A stretch of DNA of 64,000 bases, taken from the NCBI GenBank assembly GCA_905221605.1, contig CAJNDS010002382.1, forward strand, positions 327,007 through 391,006, in the 5' to 3' direction. The DNA comes from Symbiodinium natans. Taxonomy: Eukaryota; Sar; Dinophyceae; Suessiales; Symbiodiniaceae. Below, piece after piece: positions 47,101-57,600 of the stretch. The translations under genes were made by a program, and so were the position numbers. Each line of letters starts with the position of its first letter. Position 1 is the stretch's first letter. The notes under the pieces are model-generated. The model had not been told where the DNA came from, did no database searches, and saw only the letters and a program-made list of their open reading frames with translations.

Positions 47101-50100
47101 TGTCATGCTGCATCATCGACTCCTCTTTGTCCTGGCACACACGCCACACCAGAAACTGGAGCAGAATTGTTTCAGCTGCTTCCGGATCCCGAGCCCTGAA
47201 CCTCAAGCATCCCCAACCCCTACCGCATCAACCTATACCGTTCCCTAACGAGGCGGCACATCGGAGCCACAGCTTGGACAATCCTCGCTCCGCTCTGAAA
47301 ACTACAAGGCTTCAGACTTTACTATGGCAACCATCATGGTAAAGAGTTTGAAGGGTTTTGATGAGCTGCAGTAGGTTCGCAGAGTCACGAGATCCACCAG
47401 CAGCCTAGTAGCCCGAGGCAACAACCAGAGACACAACCAGCACGACACGAAGGGAACGAAGTTCACATCCGCCACAAAGAAGGATCGGCCTCCCCTTTAC
47501 ATGCCACCTGTTGCGACAGCGTTTGCTGCCGCCAGGTGGCGTCTCACTGCCCTGCACCAAGCCCCCCGATGAGCGCTTTAGCGCATCGCCTCATCGTCAT
47601 CTGCCAAAGTGCGAGGCAGGTTGGCCAACAGGGGCTGCAGTGGAGGGAATTTCGCACCATCAGTGCCACAACTCCAAGCAGTGTGAGCCCCACACCCGGC
47701 CAACGGTGTGAAGTTTGCTTTGCCGAGGCCGCACTTCAGCAAACTCGGGTAGGGCAAAGTTGCCAGGGACAAGCATGCTTGCACCAAGGCTCTGCTCATT
47801 CCAGCTTCGAGGACAAAATACCTTTCCAGCGTCTGGACCCTTTCAAAACTTCACCCCGAAATCCCGCACAGTTCTGGTGGAAGACCCGAAAGGCCCGAAA
47901 AGGCCCTTGGTACGAAGTGCCCTGGTCCTTGACCGTCTTTGCGACTGCACCTCATAGCATACTCAAGGAAGCGGCCAACAGCAACAGCAACAGAAACAGC
48001 GACCACCGTCCGACTTATGTTGACCTCATACTTTGCTTCAGCTGAACCCTTAACTCTCGGTGCGGTCGCAGTGTGGTGCTCATGACGGGGTACAGTGCTG
48101 CTGACGGTGGCAATATGTTGTGGTCAGAAACCATGACGCTCACGCAAACTTGAACAAAACATTCGCAGCGTTGCATAGACCTACAGCAAAACACAACCAC
48201 CTCACGCCTTGCCACTCCCACACTTCCCTGCTAAACTGCAGAGACGCTTGTTGCGACTGCGGTGCGATTCATGATGGTGTTCTGCAGCTCAAGCTCTTCC
48301 ATGGTGGTCTTCATGCCCTTGCAAAGCCATAGGGAACGTCAGGGAAAATCCACATACTTGCCTGCCATAAACCCATAACCCCAAGCCGCCTCGCAGTCCT
48401 TCTTCACATTGGTGAGGTATCGCTGTGAGTTTTTCAGCTCGGCGTCCTGCGCAGGCTTGGGCCTGGGGTGGCTTTGTTTAGGGTGTCTTGGGTTTAAAGG
48501 GTCGTAGCAGACCCCATAACAGATTTGGGAGGCCCTAGTTGTCTAGTTGTCAGGATGCCTTGCCATCTAGCAAGAGGCCAATTCAAGCTTCAAGGCGGCC
48601 CTTGTCAACTCTAACCGGGCGACTGTTCCCTGAGTAGTTTAGCTTGCCCGAAAGTAAATCGCGGCAGCCTCGTGCACTTATGGTTCCCTGTCTTCTGAGG
48701 GATGTCACCTTGTAGTCGGAAAGCTACAGGGGGAGGGGCTGTGCATAACGGTGCACTGGCGTTTTTGCGAAGCACTCGAGTCTTCCGGCCCACGGCAGAT
48801 GGCCGCGCGTCTCAGGGCCGGTTTTCGCTTGCGGTATTCAAAGCCTTCCGAGAGCCAAGGCAGCCCTTCAAGCGGCCGCAGCGGCGATGGGAAACACATT
48901 GAAAGCTGCCTGCTTCTCTTCCTGAATCTCGTCGGGCAGAGATTGAGGCCGTGGGTGAGGGCGGCGGCCGGCGAGGAGGGCCAAGACCTCCCTGTTCTGT
49001 TTCAGCTCCTTGGCCCAGGAACGCACCTGCTTGTCCACATTGTCCACGAGATCCGACTTGACTGGTACGGGCTTCTCCTCCGCGCCCACCTGTAAGTCGA
49101 CACCACCTACGAAGATGCATGTGGTGCGAACAGCGTTGCAGTCTGAAGCAGCAGCATTCCTCCGCTTGGCGGCAGCATCCAGCGTCTGCTGCGCAGACTT
49201 CGCATTTGCATTGTGAGACTCAACTGCTGCCTTGTGTTTCTCGACAATCTGATTGTACTTCTCCACTTCGGCATTGTATGATTCCACGGATGCGCTGCTG
49301 TACTGGTCAACGCTCTTCCGAGCAGCCTCGACAATGCCATGTTGCTTTTCTGCCTTCAGACGCAAGCCTTCGACGTGCGCATGCCTCTCTTGTTGAGTTG
49401 CACGCGACTGAGACATCAAATCACTTAGCTCTTTGTCCAGCTTCTTGAAGACGGCCTCTTCTTGTAGCCCCCTTTCATGCACGGCGCAGAGAGCAGGAAC
49501 ACTCTCGTCGGGGAAGTCTTTCGGCACCGAGAACTGAGGGATACAGTGCTGTAGCGCAATCTCCTTGGATTCGACGTGCTTCTCCAGCAGCCATTGCGTG
49601 ACCGCAAGTAGCGCGACCATGCGCTTGCAGTGAAGCAGCTCGGGCACAAAGCAGGCTACAGCATCATAGTTCCGGCTGAGGTACTCGGCGACGCGAGCAG
49701 CTGACGTATGAGGTTGTGAGTCTTTCGCATCTTCGAAGGTGTTTGTCCTGGCATTGAAAGACTGAGCTCGCACTTCGCAGGCCATCTGCACGTCCTCCGG
49801 ATAAATCAGAAGTGCGCTCTGACCCACAGGTCCTGGGTCGTTGCTGATCAAGCAAGCAAGCTGAAGCAACGATCCTGAAACTACCCTTACGAGTTCTTTC
49901 AAGGAAAGTGGTTGGACTCCACTGCAATGTTGAGCACTACAGGCCTAGAGTCGCGTCACCAGGCTGCGACAAACGATCCACAGCCTTGCGCAGCCAGCAT
50001 CGCCCTGGGCGGCCTCTTTGGGACAAGTGATTTGGCTCTTCGACCCGCCAGAAAAAGGTTTGGGTCGCAGGTACTCAAAGGGGAAGTAATAAAGGGGGGG

Positions 50101-53100
50101 GGGGGGGGGGGGTGTCGAAGCCCAAGAAGGAGTTCACCCTCACACAACGCCTCATGCTGTTCAGAATGGTCGTGTAAACAGTAACTATGCGACGAGGGTA
50201 TGGGTGAAGAGCCGGAGAGCCTATCTTCGCATAGGTCACCGGGAAACTGAAAAACCAAGACCTGGCAGACATCCCCCTTGGCACCTCCGGAAAATCAGCG
50301 GGAACGTCTGCTCCAAGTCTCAGAGCCCTTCGACGCCCGGTGGCGTCATCGTAGAACATGCCTGAAGCCCATTACAGGATCTGTAGTCATACATGCTGTA
50401 TGCGCGTGTATCCGTACAAACATCAGTCTAACTCCAAACATTACTGCAGACCCGAAGGTTCCATGTACCTAAATAGGGGTATACTTGGGCCTTAAGGTAC
50501 TTCCTATATAAGGACTTTGGGGCCAAAGTATATAATGACAAGGTGCAGGGACCCTCAGAGTAGACATAACTACGAACAAAACCATGAATGTAGTAAAAAT
50601 AAATTTCACTATGAGTACATAAAACTAAATGCAGTAAATATGTGAAAAAAAACAGGTACATGCAAGCCCACATGGGTATTTTCATGTGCTTGCTGTATTT
50701 ACATATTATGTACATGCATACATATGCTTGCATCGGAAACTCCGAGATGATGGACCAAAAACTCTGAATCCAAGACCACAAGGTTTCCAGGAGCACTGAG
50801 CCAGTGTCTTTGGGCCGCAGTGAACAAGCAAGTGCTTCAACGAGCATGGTTGAAGCATGGGCCCGTGGTGGGTACGTGCCATGTGTGACTTGGGTATGTA
50901 GAAATCCTAGCAGACAAAGCATGAATCCCACAAAGCCCTCTTGGACCGCTCGTGGCCTTGAGAAAGCTGCTTCAACTTCCAGTCGGCTCGCCACATCCAG
51001 TAGCCCAGGGGCATGTCCCGCAGGGTCGCGTCGGAGTACCTGATGGATGGGCGGCAGCAACGGTTGATGCTCCTTTTTGCCGAAGGGCTTACTGTAGCCC
51101 TTCAAAGACCGCCAAACCCCGAAAGCCCTGGACAAGAAACAAGCAACTCTCAAGCTGACTCTCTAAACCCCACGATGGCAAGCAACAAGCAGGAACGGAA
51201 CCTCACTAGACCAGCCTTGTAGCAGTTTGCAGAAGCAGTTTTGTGTCATTTTGAGCCCTAAGGAGCCAAAGAGTCGCATGTAGCTTCCTAGAGTAGCCTG
51301 AAGCCCAAGTGCCACTTCCGCTGGAAGAGGCCGTCCGCCGAGCCAGCTCGCTCCTGAAACTGGGATGTTGACTGGGGCGACGGGGGGGGGGGAGACTCAT
51401 TTGAGGCGAGGCAGCCTCACATTCAGGGTTGCGTTTCTTATCTTCCTGTACATGATGACACCGGTTCTCCCTTCCCAATTACTTGATTTCTGGCGAACCC
51501 CCCCCCCCCCCCCCCCCCGCCCAAAAAAAGCCCAACCCTAAACCCGAAATCATCTCAACACTGCCAACCCTACCAGACCCCCAACACTTAGCTTAACCCT
51601 ACAGACCTCTCAACTTGTTGACCCCTCAACTCCTTAACCCTGAAGCCTCTTAAGTCGCGGAGGCTCCTGCCAGCGCTTCGGATCCACGGGGTCGAGGCTA
51701 AAGGCGACCTTCTTAGTCGGGGGGTGAGGAAGCTAGGCACACGGATCAGGCGAGGAATTTCGTCACAGAGGATGCTCAAGGGCTGAGGCTTAAGTCAACA
51801 AAGCTTCGACCAATCCGGAGACCTGAGAGAAAAAAAACATTCAAAAGTGACAGAGCTCCAACCAAACCCGACCACACTCCAAAGTATTCCAAACCTTCTC
51901 AAGAGCTCGCTCCTGAAAAGCCTCCCAGCTCGCCTGTCTGGCCCGGTGTGGATTCCGCCTCGCCCAGTCCAGGGTGGTGCCGATCCTGGGTGGCCAAGTT
52001 GGGCAACACTTGCCCCCACGTGCCCCCACTTGCCCCCCCCCCCCCCACCCCCCCCAAAGTAGGAGCTCTCGCGCTCTGGCTTTTAGAATTTCAGCTGGGA
52101 GGTCTCTCTGATGTCTACGGGGGCAGGAACCTCAGGGTCCGGACTTCTTTTGGCATTAGGTTGTGCTGCCCGGGTCTCTCTGTAGCTGTGAAGGCCATGC
52201 CCCGGCCGTCGGAGGAAGGCATCTGAAAGAGCAGGCCAGAAGGCTTGTCGTAGTGGAGCAGCAAGGCTCCGGCGACACCAGAACTTACCGCTTGGGACCT
52301 GGGAACCGCGGCCAAGTCCACTCCCCCCACAGGCCTTGCAGGCCAAGCCTTGCCAGCTTTCCCCTCCTCGGCATGGGCCGTGGTCCGGCTCCGTGCTGCG
52401 GGCTCGAAGGGAAGCGAAGGACGCCGCCCCGTGCGCTCCTTATGCTCCTTCATCTCTGCCGTCTCAACCTTGTCAGCTTTAACAGTCCTGGACACGTCCT
52501 CCACAAACTTCTTCATGGCAGCAAGTTCCGCCTCGATTCGGGGACCGATGGTGATCCAAACAGGCCCCACCTTCACACAAGCCGCGGTCTTGCTTTGGCC
52601 GCTCTGGCCGTTGCCTGGCCTCTGAGACTTGTCAGACTCAGGCTGCTTCATCATGGCAGTGCCCTTTTGGCTGTACCTTGTGTCTGGAGCCCTGCCAAGC
52701 CGTCCTGTAGAGTCCACGGGTGCCATGGCGAGTCGGCTGCGGCTCGAATTGATAGCTTTGCTGCCGACATTCGTGCATTCTGCAAGATGCTCTGGGGCTG
52801 CGTGGGTTTGCATGTAACTCCGCTCTGACTCATGGAACACCAGCTCGGAAAAAGACGACAGAGCCAAAATCAGACCACCACGCAGCCAGGTTTAACCAAG
52901 TAGGCATTGAGACTTAGCCGACAAGGGAGTGGTTGAATAAGTGGTAAAGTCGGACTTAGTGTACCTGCAGGCTTCAGGATTGAATGCGCCGCGCCGCACC
53001 GCCAAATTCTGGCCAACAAGCAACCCACTCGACTGAGTCGACGATGGCGGCTTTCTGATTCGCCAAGCAGAGCGAACCGGAGATCCGGCAGAGCGCCCTG

Positions 53101-56100
53101 CTACTTTCGGGTGGCATGTAGACTTACCGCTCGTGAGTATCAGGATTGGGCCCCAGGCAAGTCTCAGCCAGAAACAACGCCGATCAGCACCATGGAACCT
53201 GTGCCTGGAACATCAAGCCTGAAGCACAGCAAGACCATCCGCATCCTGGCGCTTGATCTGCGCAGACAGGATCGTGTGCAGCGACTTCTGCTCGTCCAGC
53301 TGCTTGTCGAGTTGCTCCACCTCGGCTGTTGTGAGCCTTGGGGGTGGCGATTCGCTAGGTCTGCTGTGAAAGTTTCCGCTGGCATGCGTCGGTCGATTAA
53401 AGCTAAACTGTGAGACAGCGGTGTCGGAATAACATGGGTGTGTGCAGTGTGAGCTTTGTTGTGGACTTCATGACCGTGCAGCTCTGCAGATGCAGAGCTG
53501 CGCTCTAGTTTGGACCCTAAACCCAAACTCACAACAAGCTTGAGGGTTGAACGTGGCATGCAGCTTCATGGAACAAGCCTCATGGTGGTACTTCTTGGCT
53601 ACGATCCCTGCACGTACACCCGCCAACACACTTCATATCATTCCTATCTAACAAATCCTAGTCCTTGACGAGCAATCAAGGCCAAAATATCAACTCACTC
53701 AACACACGATACACAGCGCTTCAAAGATCAGCTCTTCCCGCAGCGGCCTTGCGATTGAACTCCTCCTTCTCTTCGATCGTCCGCTCTCCAGACACTCGAG
53801 CCACCTGCATAGCAACAGGTAGCGATTTGCGAGCGCGTGGTTTCTTCGTACGAAAGGAGCCAGAGACATTTTCAGGCTATGCATGAAGCTGCTTATGGGA
53901 ACAAAAAGGGCTCAACAATTCAATTACACGAGGTTCACAACTCAACACAGAGCATGAGACAAAAGCCACACCCTGCAAATACTCTTGAAACGAGCTGCCT
54001 CCCCACCATCAAACCCTAAACCCACCTTGCGTTGCATCAGCTGCGACTGGAAATCCACAGCATAGAGCAACTCCTGTGAGGCGTAGCTTCTCACGAGAAG
54101 TGAGGTTTCTCTACGTCACCTTGAGGAGAGCAGCTCAAGTTGGGGGCTGTGCCTTCTACAAAAGGGTTCACACTCACACACATGCAGCAAATGTAGGAGC
54201 GCATGCGAAACATGCAGAGAGCACTTCGAGTCCAGGTACACCGAAGCTTGCAAATGGACTTTACAAAGGGTTGAACTGGCCGCCACTTGGCGAAGAGATG
54301 CCTCCCCGAAGCTGATGTGGACAACAGTCAAAAGCAGCAAGCCTGCTGCCGCTGCCGCTCTTGGTCGAGCTTGCTGATTTGAAGCTGCAGATTCTTGATG
54401 GCAGACCTGGAGGTTGTAATACAAGGTAATACAATGCATTGTATATCGTATGATATATATGCGCATACATATATATATATATATATATACGGCATCTATG
54501 TATATAGAGAGAGAGAGACGTGTACAAAGTCGTTTGTTCCCCACCCTCGGTGTGGGGGTTGTTAGATTTTAAACTCAACTCTTCTCCTCGCCCGGAACTC
54601 TTCTCCTCGCCCGGTCTACTCCTCGCTCATCCCTGGAGAGCCCAACCCCAAAGTGTCCCTGGAGTGCCCAACTCTAGAGCGTCCCTGGAGTGGCCAACCG
54701 CAGAGAACCCCAGAGGCCCAACCCCAGAGTCTCCCTGGCAGATTGTCCCCAGAGTGCCCAGCCCCCAGAGTGTTGCTGGAGTGCCCAACCCCAGAGTATC
54801 TCTACCAAGAGAGGGTGGGGATGTTCGAAGTAAAATAATTTCTTGGTAGGTATGCTTCGAAACTTGAGCCTTCCGGGCTGTAGCTGTCAGAGAAACAGAA
54901 CGTGCACTCTCAGCTCGGCTGAAGGAGACCTCAAGGCACCTGCGAGCTACGCGCGATCGGGTCGCCAGGTGTCTGAGGCAATTTGCAGCTGTTTTCAGAC
55001 ATTAGCATGTCGGTTCCGAACCCCAGTTGTGCAAAGCAACTTGCCGCCCCCCCCCCCCCCCCCCGCACCCAACCTGAACCCACCCATATACGGGTGAACC
55101 CCCATACCCGAATTCTGCGGCGGCTGAGAACCAGGCTGGGCGCCGCTGATCGCTCCCAGCGTGGTCGCCTGACTTTCATGCGGCTCTCTGAGACAAAAGG
55201 CCCGGAGCCCCAAAGCCGATGAGCATCCAAAGCTCTGCAGTTCGGTTCCTGCCCCTGGCCTCCTAAGTAGCAGAAGTCAACTAGACTCAGGCAAAGAAGC
55301 CCTCAACCCCTGAAGCCCTCAACCTCGAAAAGCCCGAAAAACCCTAAGCTCTGAGAACCTCTAAAGCTCCCAAACATCCTCCAATTTTCGTGAACTCAGG
55401 ACCTCCTCGGCACGGAGGCGGTAGAGATCTTGGCTCTCCTTGTAATGGCTTTCCTGGCCGCGGGCTCAGGGTCTAGGGTTTTGCGTAGGTGACCTATGTG
55501 TTTCCATAGTTTCCATAAGGGCATACTACAAGTATGGGGGTCGACTGCGAGTCCCCAGTCTAGATGCTCCGTGTAAAGCTCGGGTCTCGGGGGCGCTGAA
55601 ACCCGAAACCCGCGTGGGTGGGGTGGGAGAGGGAATTCAGGGAGTGAGTCTTTGTTCGTGGGCTGCCGCACTAAGATGGCAAGAAGAACCTTGTTTGCCT
55701 TCACCTCGCAGCTTAACACACATCCGTGATCCGCTGTCTAACCTGAAACCCAGAACGTCGCTGCAATCTCCAAGTGCCTTGGCTGCTTTCATCTCCTTCT
55801 CGACCATTTTCCTCGGAAAGAAGAAACCACTGGGACCCAATGAAACCGATAACCTCCCTTGAAACTACTAATTCCATCACGGCCGGCCCATTTGATGTGC
55901 CTTATAAAGAAACGTAGTTACCCCCAAAAAAAGGACGAACATCCCTACTGTACCACCTGACACATGGGATTGCTTCAGGCCTTGAGCATTCCTCTTGGGA
56001 TTCGTCGAAGCCCCTCCCGACCCAAACCTTTGACCCTACTGTAACAACCCTGAGATGCAACCACCAGGTACTATGGCAGCCAAAGTCATGTCAAAAAAAG

Positions 56101-57569
56101 GAAACTATGATGCCTTGATAAACCTGGCCGTCCGAGGTGCATGTTGTTGATCATCTCCTGGCGTGCTCGCTCGGCATCCTGGCCTGAGATTCGGAGCGGA
56201 TGACCCTCGTGAAGTGAAGCACCGTGACGCCTCGATTTGGTCACCTTTTCAGTCCTAGCGCCCGCGCAATACCGGAAAGGGTTGCTTCAATAACTACCTC
56301 GCCCCAAACCCCAGGCCCGAAACATCGTACACGAAATCAATCATCGGATCACTTCTGCAAAGGCATCCGGCGGTCAAGTGCACTCAAAACCCTTTACAAA
56401 GGACTGCAGGGGTGCGGAAGCTGTGGGTCACGGCTCATCTGCTCTTTGTTCCGCGTGGTGTCTTGATGGTCTTGGAGAGCCTTGGGCGCTGAAAAGGAGT
56501 GGATTCAGGTGAGCTTGGAGCATCCCTCTGGGGAAGCTGGCTATTAGACAAGACCAGAAGCCCTACACCATCACCAAACCCCAACAAATGTGCTAAGCCC
56601 AGTAGCCCTCTTGTGCATCTCCAGCTGGCGGTATGCTTGCTCATGCCTTGGCACATCACCCAGTCACGAACACATCTCTTCTTTCAGGCGAACTTGCAAG
56701 TCCGTGTGTCAGATTTTCGGGCCACACCGCAAAGAAGCCACCTTTGCAGGCCCCATCCGCCAAGCACAAGCCTACTACCCACATGCAGCCACGGCTCAAT
56801 CATGATACCATTTCCAGGCACGGTCCGCAACAAAACACCTAACAGCCCCACGGCCTGAAACCCAGATAGCCTTCAGCCACAAAGTCCGCCTTGATTACTC
56901 CTTGAACCCTGCTTAGGCTTAGAGTAGGCACCTTCCAAGCCTTCCCCTGCTTCATTGAAAGGAACCCCTTAGAGGAAGGGCGATAGGGGACGGGTCCGCA
57001 GTCCCTTCCTCTGTGGCCCTGCAAGAGGAACCGGGGATTGGGAGGGTTGCAGCCGAAGCTGCTTGTCTCGCCGGCTTTCGAGGCGTTGGGCACCAACCTG
57101 CACATGCTTCAAGGCAGCCAGGCTACAGAGTTCAGGGCCTGAGCTGGGATTAGGACTGAAGGGTTAATGGCTTCTGCACACCGGTGCGCAGTTTCGAAGT
57201 TCAAGGAGGCCGAACACGTTGGGTTCAGGCAAAAGCCCTTACGTATGCTCTCGGCCGGCGATCCTACACGAGCAAGCTCCTACAGCTCTTGACATCGCGG
57301 TCGCAGCTCCGACTCACCCCCGTGGAGCAGTTGCCTGGTGCTCATTCTCGGTCCGGTTCCTTTCGGAGTGGCACGCACTGACCTGGTTCTTCATCACCTC
57401 GACCTTGCAACCACAGGGCCACAGCTGTGTGTGATTCGGAGTTGCAGATGCACGCGATCTCCCGCTCCGTCTTTCAGGGACTACCTGCTTCTAATCTACA
57501 GCCGCATCCGAGCTGAGTCTGGCTGTTGCATGAGATGGCCAGAGCGGACAGATACATATACAAATATAA

Positions 57570-57600
<31 letters not shown>

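Larger units (their letters stand above)
48447..53245 (-). other. Largest intron of the CCDC39-like gene (4.8 kb), hosting other coding-like segments
   Basis: The flanking exons join at QIKRQ-DAELKN, which matches the human protein without a gap, so everything between is intronic for this gene. The intron contains three coding-like segments on the same strand (annotated separately), a 19-G run at 50094-50112, a 21-C run at 51498-51518 and a C-rich telomere-like tract at 51528-51650. Its splice sites read GATGCG and TGCGCAG. Confidence 0.65.

Noticed and set aside
50428-51153. 241-codon minus frame with hydrophobic AT-rich second half
   Set aside because: It runs through microsatellite-like and AT-rich sequence without a motif; chance.
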